The notes under the pieces are model-generated. The model was not told where the DNA came from. It worked only from the letters and a program-made list of their open reading frames with translations, and did no database searches. A stretch of DNA of 64,000 nt from Desulfatiglans anilini DSM 4660 (GTDB lineage: Bacteria; Desulfobacterota; DSM-4660; Desulfatiglandales; Desulfatiglandaceae): positions 124,001 to 188,000 of the forward strand of contig NZ_AULM01000006.1 in NCBI RefSeq assembly GCF_000422285.1, in the 5' to 3' direction. Both the position numbers and the translations under genes were made by a program. Below are positions 34,875 through 44,130 of the stretch, in pieces; position 1 is the first letter of the stretch; every line of letters starts with the position of its first letter.

Positions 34875-35372
34875 TCACCTCAGCGTCAGATCGAAGCGCT
34901 GCTCCTGGATGGTCTGCCCCCATTGCGCGACCGTGTGCTCCTCGGTCAGGGTGAAGCCTGACTGCCGGTAGAGGCGAAGAGCGGCATCGAGGCCGCGAAA
35001 GGTCCAAAGATAGAGGCTTCGAAAGCCCGCCGCCCGGCTGAAAGACAAGGCGGACCCGATCAGTTGCCTGCCCAGGCCTTCGCCCTGAGAGAAGGGTTCG
35101 ACGATGAACCACCTCAGCCGGGCCGAGCCGGGCTCCACCGGTCTGCCGTCCACCGCGATGCTTCCGGCGAAGTGCTTTCCCTGCCATGCGATCCAGAGCC
35201 CGTCGCGCCCCGTCTGAAAATTCCGCACAAAGTCTGAAAGTTCTCCCCCCACCTGGGTTTCGAAGGAAACGTCGAATCCCCACCGATCATGGTAGTAAAC
35301 CGCGTGGAGTTCAGTTATCTTACCTACAGCGCCGGGGAAATATCCCGTTATGGCCGCCTCGTTCATAGTCAT
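34875..35372 (-). CDS. GNAT family N-acetyltransferase
   Basis: 165 residues. ARLRWFIVEPFSQGEGLGRQLIGSAL is the acetyl-CoA pyrophosphate loop (Q/RxxGxG/A as QGEGLG), and LYLWTFRGLDAALRLYRQSGFTLTEEH is the usual motif B and C-terminal strand. The substrate is unknown. The start could be either of two near ATGs (35372 or 35366). It stands alone, divergent from tamA with a repeat element between. Confidence 0.88.
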   Translation of the reverse strand: MTMNEAAITGYFPGAVGKITELHAVYYHDRWGFDVSFETQVGGELSDFVRNFQTGRDGLWIAWQGKHFAGSIAVDGRPVEPGSARLRWFIVEPFSQGEGLGRQLIGSALSFSRAAGFRSLYLWTFRGLDAALRLYRQSGFTLTEEHTVAQWGQTIQEQRFDLTLR

Positions 35373-35387
35373 GCTCCCGAGTGCTGT

Positions 35388-35797
35388 TCAGGAAACTGGG
35401 TTGTACCGGGAAATCATTTCCGGATGGAAACGAGTCTCGCTTGGATACGGGTTCTTTGTTGATCCGAAGCGTGTGTCCTCGTTGGAGGCGGCAGGTGCAT
35501 AGTCCCACCGCTCAGCGGCGGTTACCGGTTTCTTGACTCGCTTTGCGCGCTCAGGTCCACCCTGGAGGGGTAGGTCCCGGTTTCTGCATACGCTTTGCGT
35601 GCTCAGCCCCACCCCTCCGGGGAGAGACCCGGTTGTTTGACAAGCTCCGGGTGCCGAGTGCCACCCTTGCGGGGAGGGGCCCGATAGGCCTATATGAAAA
35701 AGCCAAGGGCCTGCGCGAAGGGGATCTGCAGACCGCTGCACAAGCAAACGTGCCGATGGAAGCCGAGGCCGGCAAAAAAGCGTCATTTCCCGATGGA
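35388..35797 (-). repeat. Interspersed structured element, copy C, with about four two-hairpin units
   Basis: The largest copy. On the plus strand it starts with the end segment GAAACTGGGTTGTACCGGG, then TTTCCGGATGGAAA (35417-35430), then four divergent two-hairpin units (about 35480-35690) and finally the core in reverse (35695-35780). Loops and stems vary but pairing is largely kept, for example TCTCCCC-GGA-GGGGTGGGG. Unlike copies A and B, the end segment is inverted relative to the core. It lies between the divergent GNAT and tamA genes; 35373-35835 holds no other feature. Confidence 0.8.
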
Positions 35798-35835
35798 CGT
35801 GAGTGAATCGGCAGAAATCTTCGCAGCGTGTCACG

Positions 35836-37743
35836 ATGTTCGAAATCCTGATGAAGATTCATATTAACATCCTGAATTCCACCAGTGAAAGAAGAAATTG
35901 CGCCGGCGCCGCGCCGGATACTGCGCGGCGCCCGGTTCTGCTTGCATGCTGCCGCGGGCTCCTCATCACAGGACTGCTCGCGGTTTTTTTTCTCCAGGGG
36001 TTGTCTGTTTCCGTCCGGGCTGAAACCGGGAGGGAGGGGGTCGAGTACGTCCTCCATATCGAAGGCATCGAGGATTTTGCGCTGAAGCGCCTGGTCGAGG
36101 CGTCATCGGTCACCCTACAGGAGCGCAAAAGCTATCCTCCCGCCACGATCAGGCTGCTGCGCCGGCGCGTCGAGGAAGACATCCCCAGGCTGAAGGCGGT
36201 CATGCGGTCCGAAGGATATTACGACGCACAGTTCGGCTTCGAGTTGGATGACAAGGCGGCGCCGGTCAAGGTGCTCTTCACGGTGACACCCGGTCCGCTC
36301 TATACCCTGAGACGCATAGAGGTCGAACCGGCCGACGGCTCGATGCTGCCGAAGGAGCGGATGCCCTCGGCCGGGGACATCGGGCTTCACCCCGGCAAGG
36401 CCGCCAGGGCGCGCGCGGTCGTCGATGCGGAGGCCGCCCTTCTTCGCCTGGTGCGCGGGATGGGATACCCTTATCCCGAGATCGCTGAGCGGCGGGTTCA
36501 GGTGCAGCATGGTGCGCGTGCCATGGATGTCCTGTTCGTCCTCGATTCAGGACCGCTTGCCCGCTTTGGCAAGGTCGAAATCACGGGCCTGGAGCGCCTG
36601 GACGAACAGGTGGTACGGGATCTGATCCCCTGGAAGCCGGGGGATCCTTACGATCCCGCTCCGGTCACGAAGTTCCAGGACCGGCTGCGGGAGACAGGTC
36701 TGTTATCGGTCATCCGGGTGGAGAAGGGTACGGTTTCCAAGACCGATGGAGAAATTCCCCTCAAGGTGGTGTTGACCGAGAGAAAACCCCGGACGATCGC
36801 CACGACCCTCTACTACAGAACCGATGAGGGCTTTGGAGGGCGGTTTTCCTGGCAAAACCGGAACCTCTTGGGAGGGGGTGAACGCCTGGGCTTTACAGGA
36901 ACCCTTTCCCGCTTCGAGCAGGGAGGCGAGTTCAGCTTCCGCAAGCCGTGGTTCCTCCGCCAGGATCAACGGCTGGAGGCGACTCTGCGGCTGGCCGATG
37001 ACCAGCCGGACGCCTATGAGGCGCGCAGTTACACCGGCCGGCTCCTGATCGGCCGGAAGCTGTGGGAGACCCTCGAACTGGGCGTCGGAGTGCAGGCCAA
37101 GGCCTCGACGGTGACGCAGTTCGAGGAGAAGAAGCGCTTCAAATACCTTTCCTTCCCGGTGTCTCTTTCGTGGGACGGGACAAGGGACCTGCTGGATCCG
37201 CAGCGAGGGGGCCGTCTTGCGTTGGAGGCATCCCCGAACCTGGACCTCGAACGCCGTGAGACGGATTTTCTGAAGATACTCGGCACGCTGACCCACTACG
37301 TTCCGGTCATCCCGAACCGGCGCCTCATCCTGGCAGGCAGACTTTCAGCGGGCGTCGAGCCGGGGCCCGATGTCCTCGAGATTCCCGCCGACGAGCGTTT
37401 CTATGCCGGAGGAGGCGGCTCCATCCGGGGGTATGCCTACCAGTCCGTGGGTCCTCTCAGGGACGGTTCTCCCGTCGGGGGCAAGGCGTTGCTGGAGATG
37501 TCAGTGGAGGCCCGGTTCGGCGTGACGGATACCATCGGTGCCGTTCTGTTCCTGGACGGAGGCAGTGCCTTTTCCGACCGGATTCTGGATGACAGCGCCG
37601 ATGTCCTGTGGGGGACGGGCGTCGGCCTGCGCTATGTCACGCCCATCGGGCCGCTGCGTCTGGACGTGGGCATCCCCCTCAACCGCCGATCGGACATTGA
37701 CGATCCCTTTCAGGTCTATATCAGCCTGGGGCAGGCTTTTTGA
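35836..37743 (+). CDS. tamA: TamA, outer-membrane Omp85-family translocation protein
   Basis: About 635 residues. A hydrophobic signal (ITGLLAVFFLQGLSVSVRA) is followed by three POTRA-like domains to about residue 320, then an Omp85 barrel with the diagnostic (GGGGSIRGYAYQSVGP) lid-lock motif near residue 530 and a final strand ending in GQAF with C-terminal phenylalanine. TamA sits in the outer membrane and works with TamB. The exact start is uncertain: ATGs at 35836 and 35851 and a GTG at 35803 all precede the signal; ribosome-binding sites are weak. tamB follows 12 bp after the stop. Confidence 0.88.
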   Translation: MFEILMKIHINILNSTSERRNCAGAAPDTARRPVLLACCRGLLITGLLAVFFLQGLSVSVRAETGREGVEYVLHIEGIEDFALKRLVEASSVTLQERKSYPPATIRLLRRRVEEDIPRLKAVMRSEGYYDAQFGFELDDKAAPVKVLFTVTPGPLYTLRRIEVEPADGSMLPKERMPSAGDIGLHPGKAARARAVVDAEAALLRLVRGMGYPYPEIAERRVQVQHGARAMDVLFVLDSGPLARFGKVEITGLERLDEQVVRDLIPWKPGDPYDPAPVTKFQDRLRETGLLSVIRVEKGTVSKTDGEIPLKVVLTERKPRTIATTLYYRTDEGFGGRFSWQNRNLLGGGERLGFTGTLSRFEQGGEFSFRKPWFLRQDQRLEATLRLADDQPDAYEARSYTGRLLIGRKLWETLELGVGVQAKASTVTQFEEKKRFKYLSFPVSLSWDGTRDLLDPQRGGRLALEASPNLDLERRETDFLKILGTLTHYVPVIPNRRLILAGRLSAGVEPGPDVLEIPADERFYAGGGGSIRGYAYQSVGPLRDGSPVGGKALLEMSVEARFGVTDTIGAVLFLDGGSAFSDRILDDSADVLWGTGVGLRYVTPIGPLRLDVGIPLNRRSDIDDPFQVYISLGQAF

Positions 37744-37755
37744 TATGAGCGGTCT

Positions 37756-40700
37756 ATGTCGATGAAGTCTTTTGCCATCAGAGCGGCCAAATGGGGCCTG
37801 GCTGCGCTCGCCCTGGTGATTGTCCTGGCCGGCGGAATCTTTACGGTGCTGCAGACGCCGTGGGGCAAGGACCGGCTCATCGAGGTCGTCCAGTCGGCCT
37901 CGCGTGTCGACGGCGTGCCGGCGGTCTACATCGAGGGATTGACAGGGCTTCTCCCCTTTGACTTCGCTGTTGGCGCCATCGAGCTTCGGGACCGTGAAGG
38001 CCCCTGGCTCCGGATCGAAGCCCTCGACTTCCGCCTGGGGAGGGTGTGGCCCTTGTTCGCAGGGAGGCTTGAGGTCGAACACTGCCGCGCCCGGGAACTC
38101 AGGATTTTGCGTGCGGTCGTTTCCGAACCCGAACCGGCACCCAAAGAGCCGGGCGATCCCCTGAAGGCCGTCGAGGATCTCCTCAGCCGTCTTGCGGTCG
38201 GCGAGCTGCGGATCGATCGCCTGAGCCTGCAGGAGGCCGTCATGGGCGAGCCGGCGGTCTTCGCCCTGAATGGCGCTTTCGGAGAGGCGGGTGCCGATCG
38301 CGGCCGCGGGATCCGGATCCTTTTCGAACGGGTGGACGACGGTCCGGCGACCCGTCTCGAAGGCGAGGCCTTCGCATGGCCGGATACCGATCGGCTGCGC
38401 GTGGCGTTTTTGTTTCACGAGGACCCGGGAGGGCTTCTGGGAAAGATGGCCTCCATTCCGGACGGGATCGAGATCCAAATGGACGGCGACGGCGAAATGG
38501 ATGCCTGGAAGGGCAGGCTGAGCGCCGCAGTGGGCGCTTGGGGTTCCGCCGCGTTTCTGTTGGGGCTCGAGATCGGTGATGCCGCCCGCCTGTCCCTCGA
38601 AGGCGTTTTGCAGCCGGGCGACGGGGTTCTGCCCGTGGAGTGGGCCGGATGGTGTCTCAAGGCGCCGGAGATCGCTGCGGCCGTGCGGATTGACGGCTTC
38701 GACAGGGCGGCGATCGATCACCTGCGGATCGACACGGGGGCGGTGCATCTCGAGGGGGCCGGGTCGTTCGATCTTGAAAAGCGCCGGATGGAGGCGGGTT
38801 TCGATCTGCTCGCTCCGGACCTCTCCCCGTTGGATGCCCTTACGGGCGGCGGCCCGAAAGGGAGGTTGACCCTCTCGGGCGCGATCGAAGGGCCTTTCGA
38901 CCGGCTGACGGCCCGATTCCGCCCTGTCCTCGAATCGTTCCGAATGGCGGAGCTGGGGGTCGGCCGGTTTGCGGGCGACCTCGAGGCGGAGCTGATACCC
39001 GCAGCCGAGGGGGCGTCTTACGGACTGCGGCTGGCCGGAGAGGGGGCGATCGAGGCCGTTACGGTGGCGGGCGAGCGGCCTCTCGGGGATTCGCCGCTCG
39101 GCTGGAAGATCTTACTTTCCGGGCCGACCGCTGCCGGTTGGGGGATCGAAACGTTCGAACTTGCCGCCGAGGGGCAGCGGCTGAAGTTGTCCGGATCCTT
39201 CGATCCGGAGGGGGTGCGCGGCGAGGCGCGGGTCGTCCTTTCCTCCAGGGATCTGGGCCCCTTGAGCGCCCCCTGGGGCCTGGCTCTTCCGGGGCGTGCC
39301 GACCTCCAACTCCGTATCTCGGCGGATGGGCCTGAGGATGTCGATGCCGTTCTCGAAGGAACGCTGTCGGTGCCGACCGCGGATCTTCCGCCCGGGATCC
39401 CGCCTGCTCTCGGGGGCCGATGGGCGGTTGCCGGCGTCTGCCGCCTCGATGCCGGGAGGCACTTGACCTTCGAGAATGTTCGATTCGAAGGGGAAAGGGA
39501 GACCGTCAGCGCATCGGGCACCCTCGATCTTGCAAGCAGAAGGGTCGATATCACGGCCGGGCTTCGTTCCGACGACATCGCCGCTGTAGGACGCGGCCTC
39601 GACCTGCCTCTTTCGGGTGCGCTGGCGGCCTCCGCCGTGATGACAGGGACGCTCGACGTGCCCGAAATCAGCCTCGAGACGGCCGGGAGCGAATTCACGG
39701 CGTGGGGGCTTTCCTTCCCGGACCTGCGCCTGGAAGGCTCCCTCAAAGGGCCTCTTGCCGCGGCGACCGGCGAGGCCAGGCTTTCCTTTACGAAGGAGAC
39801 GGGGTTGTATGCCGTCGCGGGGGCTTACGCCTTCGGGGCGGAGCGGATCACGGCCGACGGCATCCGGGTGAGCGCCCCCGGGTTTGCAGCGGAGGGCCGA
39901 TTTCACATCGCAGGGGGATCCATCGGGGGGGATCTGGCGGGAAAGGCCCAGGATTTCATGTTTCTGACCCCTTTCGTGGGTGAGGAGCCGGCCGGTGTGA
40001 GCGGGTCCGCCGATTTCCGATTCGTGCTCGATCCGTCCCCGGAGGGCGGCACGCTCACGGGGGAGATCGCCGGAGAGGGGATCCACGGATCGTTCGGAAC
40101 GATCGATGCGTTCCAGGCATCCGGCCGGGTTCTTCGGCCGCTGGGACAACCCGCGGGAGAAGCGCGTCTGGAACTGAAAGGCTTCCGCCAGGCCGGATTC
40201 GACGTCGCATCGCTGACATTGGACCTGATGGCGGACTCCTCAGGTTCGTTGTTCGAAGGACGGATCGAAGGGGCGTATGGAGAGCCCTTGGCGATCGAAC
40301 TGGGCGGCGCCCTCGGCTACGGAGCCGGGCCTCTCTGGATGAGGATCGAGCGGTTGAACGGGCGCTACGGGGCCTATCCCGTTCTGCTGGTCCGGCCTCT
40401 GACGGTCGAACGGGAAGGCGCTTCGCTCACTGTGGATGACCTGGCGCTGCGCTTCGGCTCCGGTTTGCTGCAGGCAACCGTGCATCTCGATGCGGAGCGT
40501 TTGGAGGGGAAGGGGGCTCTCATCGAATGGCCGTTGGAGTCCCTCCCGCCTTTCCAGTCCGCCAACCTGAGGGGAACGGCCGAGGTCGACGCGGTCCTGG
40601 ACGGGTCCCTCGAAAGGCCGATCTTCGAAGCGGATTTCAACGTGAAGGACCTGAGGTCGGCGGATCCCGATTTTTCAGGGATGCCGTCGGTGCAGATCGC

Positions 40701-42147
40701 CGGATACGCCAGGAGCGCGGAAGGAGGCATCTCGGCCGCCGCCGGCATGCGCACGCAGGATCGCGAGGTTCTGACCGTCGAGGCCCTGGCGCCCTATGCG
40801 GTCTCCTTCTCACCGGCCGGCGCGCGCAGGATCGACGGGCGGGAGTGGTCCGGGCGGGTGGAGGCGGACATCGATCTCGCGATGTTCAACGGCTTGGTCG
40901 ACTGGGAGGACCAGGTCCTGTCGGGGGTCTTGACCGCAGACATGCGCCTCGGAGGCGCCGGGGAAAACCCGTTGCTGGCCGGCGGGATGAAGGTCGTCGA
41001 CGGGGCCTACGAAAATCTTCGAACGGGGACCGTCCTGAAGGATCTGTCCCTGGAAGCCGCCTGCGGCGCGGAGCGGATCGATATCACCTCGGCGCAGGCG
41101 AGCGACGGGGGCGAAGGGAGGCTCTCCGCTGCAGGCTGGGTGGCGCTCGATCCGGAGGGAGGCTTCCCGCTGCAGGTGGATCTGACCCTCGCCAATGCCA
41201 CCCTGGTCCGGCGTATCGACGCCACGGTCGCAACGGATGGGGTGGTGCGCCTGACGGGGGCGCTGCGCGACATGCTGCTCGCGGGCCGGGTCGTTGTCGG
41301 TCCGGCGGATCTGCGGATACCGGAGAGTCTGCCGCCCGAAGTGGTTACCCTCGATGTGGTCGAGATCAACGGCGTGCAGGACGGACCGGCGGTCCCGGAA
41401 AAGAAAGAGAGCACAACGGAATCCCCGGGCCTTCGGCTGCGGTTCGATCTGGCGGTTTCGAGCCCGGGCCGGGTCTTTGTGCGCGGCCGGGGCCTCGACT
41501 CCGAATGGGAGGGAAACCTGACCATCAAGGGCTCGGCGGACGCCCCTGTGCTGGCCGGCCGTCTGTCGCTCGTCAGGGGGCGGTTCGACTTCCTCGGTAA
41601 ACCGTTTCAGCTCACCAGGGGGGTGATCACCTTCGACGGCTCCGTGCCCCCGGATCCCTCTGTCGACGTGGTGGCCGAGGCCTCGACCGGGGATGTCACG
41701 GCCCGGGTGAGCCTCGCCGGGACGCCGTCGACCCTCAAGCTGGCGCTTTCTTCGGACCCGCCGCTGCCTCCGGACGAGATCCTCTCCTATATCCTTTTCA
41801 GGCGCACCGCCTCGCGGCTGAATGCGGCCCAGGCGCTTCAGCTCGCAGCCGCCGTCCGCACCCTGGCCGGGGGCGGCGGAGGCCTCGATTTCATGAGCCG
41901 GACGCGGCGGCTTCTGGATGTGGACCAACTCCAGATCAGGACCCCTGAAAACGGCCAGGGCGACACGACCCTGGCGGCCGGCAAGTATATCAATGAAAAG
42001 GTCTACCTGGAGGTCGAGCGGGGGTTGGGCCCGGAGAGTGGAAGGATAAGCGTCGATGTAGAGATTACGCCCAGCATCACCTGGGAGGCCGACGTCGGTG
42101 AGAACTCCGAAGGCGGCATCGGCATCAAATGGCGGCGGGATTATTGA
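37756..42147 (+). CDS. tamB: TamB, inner-membrane anchored translocation/lipid-transfer protein
   Basis: 1463 residues. One N-terminal membrane anchor (KWGLAALALVIVLAGGIFTV) is followed by a very long beta-rich periplasmic region with many Leu-x-Gly repeats, and ends in the conserved DUF490 domain: RGVITFDGSVPPDPSVDV, PPLPPDEILSYILF, LNAAQALQLAAAV, KYINEKVYLEVERG, GIGIKWRRDY. TamB spans the periplasm and helps insert outer-membrane proteins or move phospholipids. The terminal aromatic-containing strand fits TamA binding. Adjacent tamA confirms the pair. Confidence 0.95.
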   Translation: MSMKSFAIRAAKWGLAALALVIVLAGGIFTVLQTPWGKDRLIEVVQSASRVDGVPAVYIEGLTGLLPFDFAVGAIELRDREGPWLRIEALDFRLGRVWPLFAGRLEVEHCRARELRILRAVVSEPEPAPKEPGDPLKAVEDLLSRLAVGELRIDRLSLQEAVMGEPAVFALNGAFGEAGADRGRGIRILFERVDDGPATRLEGEAFAWPDTDRLRVAFLFHEDPGGLLGKMASIPDGIEIQMDGDGEMDAWKGRLSAAVGAWGSAAFLLGLEIGDAARLSLEGVLQPGDGVLPVEWAGWCLKAPEIAAAVRIDGFDRAAIDHLRIDTGAVHLEGAGSFDLEKRRMEAGFDLLAPDLSPLDALTGGGPKGRLTLSGAIEGPFDRLTARFRPVLESFRMAELGVGRFAGDLEAELIPAAEGASYGLRLAGEGAIEAVTVAGERPLGDSPLGWKILLSGPTAAGWGIETFELAAEGQRLKLSGSFDPEGVRGEARVVLSSRDLGPLSAPWGLALPGRADLQLRISADGPEDVDAVLEGTLSVPTADLPPGIPPALGGRWAVAGVCRLDAGRHLTFENVRFEGERETVSASGTLDLASRRVDITAGLRSDDIAAVGRGLDLPLSGALAASAVMTGTLDVPEISLETAGSEFTAWGLSFPDLRLEGSLKGPLAAATGEARLSFTKETGLYAVAGAYAFGAERITADGIRVSAPGFAAEGRFHIAGGSIGGDLAGKAQDFMFLTPFVGEEPAGVSGSADFRFVLDPSPEGGTLTGEIAGEGIHGSFGTIDAFQASGRVLRPLGQPAGEARLELKGFRQAGFDVASLTLDLMADSSGSLFEGRIEGAYGEPLAIELGGALGYGAGPLWMRIERLNGRYGAYPVLLVRPLTVEREGASLTVDDLALRFGSGLLQATVHLDAERLEGKGALIEWPLESLPPFQSANLRGTAEVDAVLDGSLERPIFEADFNVKDLRSADPDFSGMPSVQIAGYARSAEGGISAAAGMRTQDREVLTVEALAPYAVSFSPAGARRIDGREWSGRVEADIDLAMFNGLVDWEDQVLSGVLTADMRLGGAGENPLLAGGMKVVDGAYENLRTGTVLKDLSLEAACGAERIDITSAQASDGGEGRLSAAGWVALDPEGGFPLQVDLTLANATLVRRIDATVATDGVVRLTGALRDMLLAGRVVVGPADLRIPESLPPEVVTLDVVEINGVQDGPAVPEKKESTTESPGLRLRFDLAVSSPGRVFVRGRGLDSEWEGNLTIKGSADAPVLAGRLSLVRGRFDFLGKPFQLTRGVITFDGSVPPDPSVDVVAEASTGDVTARVSLAGTPSTLKLALSSDPPLPPDEILSYILFRRTASRLNAAQALQLAAAVRTLAGGGGGLDFMSRTRRLLDVDQLQIRTPENGQGDTTLAAGKYINEKVYLEVERGLGPESGRISVDVEITPSITWEADVGENSEGGIGIKWRRDY

Positions 42148-42265
42148 GGTGGCTGGATGCCCCGCGCTGCCACGTCCGGCCGGGGATATCCGCCACAAGC
42201 AGGCGGCGCTCGTCAGGAAACGACTGCCCGGTAGGACCAGGGTTCCCATCTGCCAACAGCCCTTC

Positions 42266-42330
42266 TCGGGCAGCTAGACGTCGATCGGCGCGTTTGCTGG
42301 TTCGGCGGTCGACAAGGCCCCTCCGGCCAA
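42266..42330 (+). repeat. Possible degenerate core of the interspersed element, copy D
   Basis: The stretch GTCGATCGGCGCGTTTGCTG at about 42281-42300, continued by GTTCGGCGG, resembles the element core (GTCAATCTGCACGTTTGCTT, GTGCGGCG) but no ends or two-hairpin units are seen. It lies between convergent tamB and the MFS gene; the rest of 42148-42382 shows nothing else. Confidence 0.4.
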
Positions 42331-42382
42331 ACACCTCCCGCTAGCCCGAACCCCGCAGTTTTTTTTCCGAAGGGTGCCCTTC

Positions 42383-43573
42383 TCAATCAGATCCGCTGCG
42401 CTTGCCTGTGGTCATGGCCAGCGCAAGGGTGGCGGACCCGCCGGCGATGTAGAAGAGCAGCCTGAATTCGGCGCCGAACGAGATGAAGACCCCCCCGAGG
42501 TACGGGGTGCAAAAGTAGGCGAGGTCCATCGTGAAGAGGGCCAGATTGGTGTTGAGTCCTTTGAGAGCGGGCGGGGAGGCTGAGAAGAGCAGGGCGTTGA
42601 GCAGCGGCAGTCCTACGCCCATACAGGTCCCGTAGACCGCCGCCAGGACGTAATAGAGGATGCTCGTTGGAACGTGCGGCAGAAGGACCACACAGGGGAT
42701 GAGCAGGGCGAGCGCCTTGCGGAGGGTCGAGCGTTTGTCCAGCCGGTCGAAAAGGGTGGTCCCCGTCAGGCGCACGACCAGCATCATGATCATCGAAACG
42801 CTGAAAAACAGGCCTACCTCTCCGGTGCCGATCTGGACGGTGAGGTTCTTTAGAAAATAGAAGAAGGTCGCATGCGTGAAATAGATCAGGAACAGCATGA
42901 AGAGCAGGGTGGCCACCGGCCGCCGGCGAAGGTTTTCACGGATTTCCGGCCAGGTGAGCCGGCGCATCAGCGCCGTGTCGAGCCCTTTTACCGCTGCGCC
43001 GATCCGGCCGCGCGCGGCGGCCAGAAGCAGGAGGGAGAGGATGGAAAAGATCGAAACCGCCGCATAGATGTCGGCTTCGTTCCGCAGGCGCGGCAGGAGC
43101 GCCTCCGAGAGGGGCGGTATGACCGCGTAAGGGATGATCGACGCGATGCTGATGACGCTGAAGCCCTGACCGCTCCTTTCCTGAGGGATGAAGATCACGG
43201 CGAGGGCGATGAGGGCCGAGGTGAGCAGAACGAACACCCCGCCGTGGATGATCCGCAGGACGATCATGCCGGCGACTGAATCCACCCACAGGTAGGCCCA
43301 GGAGGCGGCGGTCAGAAGAAGGAGCCCGGCCAGGACGATGCGCATGGCATTGCGCACGTTCAGCCAGGGCAGCACCACCAGGCGCAGGATGAAGGCGGAC
43401 ATCGGTTCGAGGCCTACGAGGAACCCCCGCCACGCCGTGGGGATGCCGATCGTTTCCAGATAGTGATAAAAGCTGTAGAAGACGCTGATATTGCAGAAGG
43501 CGGCCCCCATGATCAGGCAAAGGGAGGTGAATTCGGCCGTCATGAGTTTCGGCGGTGGGGCTGGGTCGTTCAT
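42383..43573 (-). CDS. MFS transporter
   Basis: 396 residues with about 12 hydrophobic segments in two six-helix bundles, separated by a polar central loop (RGRIGAAVKGLDTALMRRLT...IRENLRRRP). The typical first-loop pattern is weak, and no substrate-specific motif is recognised. The family exports or imports small molecules using the ion gradient. Start chosen at MNDPAPPPKLMTAEF, with GAGGA upstream; the open frame continues 190 bases upstream. No partner gene nearby suggests a substrate. Confidence 0.85.
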   Translation of the reverse strand: MNDPAPPPKLMTAEFTSLCLIMGAAFCNISVFYSFYHYLETIGIPTAWRGFLVGLEPMSAFILRLVVLPWLNVRNAMRIVLAGLLLLTAASWAYLWVDSVAGMIVLRIIHGGVFVLLTSALIALAVIFIPQERSGQGFSVISIASIIPYAVIPPLSEALLPRLRNEADIYAAVSIFSILSLLLLAAARGRIGAAVKGLDTALMRRLTWPEIRENLRRRPVATLLFMLFLIYFTHATFFYFLKNLTVQIGTGEVGLFFSVSMIMMLVVRLTGTTLFDRLDKRSTLRKALALLIPCVVLLPHVPTSILYYVLAAVYGTCMGVGLPLLNALLFSASPPALKGLNTNLALFTMDLAYFCTPYLGGVFISFGAEFRLLFYIAGGSATLALAMTTGKRSGSD

Positions 43574-44130
43574 GGATCCTCGTCTCAGATCGGCGCAGTT
43601 CCGCAACATTTGGCAGCCGGCGTTTCGTTCCGCCCGCGGCTGCGGTTTTCTCCCCGGGTGTTGCATACCCCAAGACAGATGAATGCGGTGAGAATAAACC
43701 CGGAGGATTGGAAAAACAATCCCGGTTGCGGCCTGAGGGGATCTTTTTGGATGTTTTGTCATCCGTTGCGGGCCGTGACTCTAAAAAAACCGGATTTCCT
43801 TAGCATAAAAAAGGATCCCCGGAATGTCCCGGTTTCGCGGGCGCGCCTTTAGCGTTGAACGAACGAGGGCTTTGTGCTATGCACTTGCGCAAACCGCCCC
43901 TCTTCGCGATGCAGCGGCAATCGATGCCGCAGCCGGCAAGGCGGAGAGCGGACCTGCGGCGGGCTCTCCAAAAAGCCCTGAAGGTGCTGGGACGGCGGCC
44001 CCGGCCTATCTGAGGATGGACGAAGCCTTTGCCCGGTTCCGCTGATTCTTTGCATCTATGATTTCCACTGTGGACTTTTGTAGTGTGATGGAGGGCATCC
44101 CTGGATGCCGGCCATCGAAGCGGGCAGGGC
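43574..44130. other. Intergenic region, 557 bp, no convincing gene
   Basis: Between the divergent MFS gene and the molybdenum hydroxylase operon. Short frames exist (43824-44045 plus, 43800-44144 minus) but lack conserved sequence and good ribosome-binding sites. An A+T-rich stretch with AAAAAA tracts lies near 43780-43815. No promoter is clear. Confidence 0.4.

Noticed and set aside
35440-35690. Tandem repeats resembling a CRISPR array
   Set aside because: Units are directly adjacent, diverged and internally palindromic; no unique spacers and no cas genes.
40810-42249. 479-residue frame antisense to tamB
   Set aside because: tamB carries the conserved domain; the antisense frame has no recognisable features.
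43824-44045. Small plus-strand frame of 73 residues
   Set aside because: Ala/Arg-rich without conserved sequence or ribosome-binding site.
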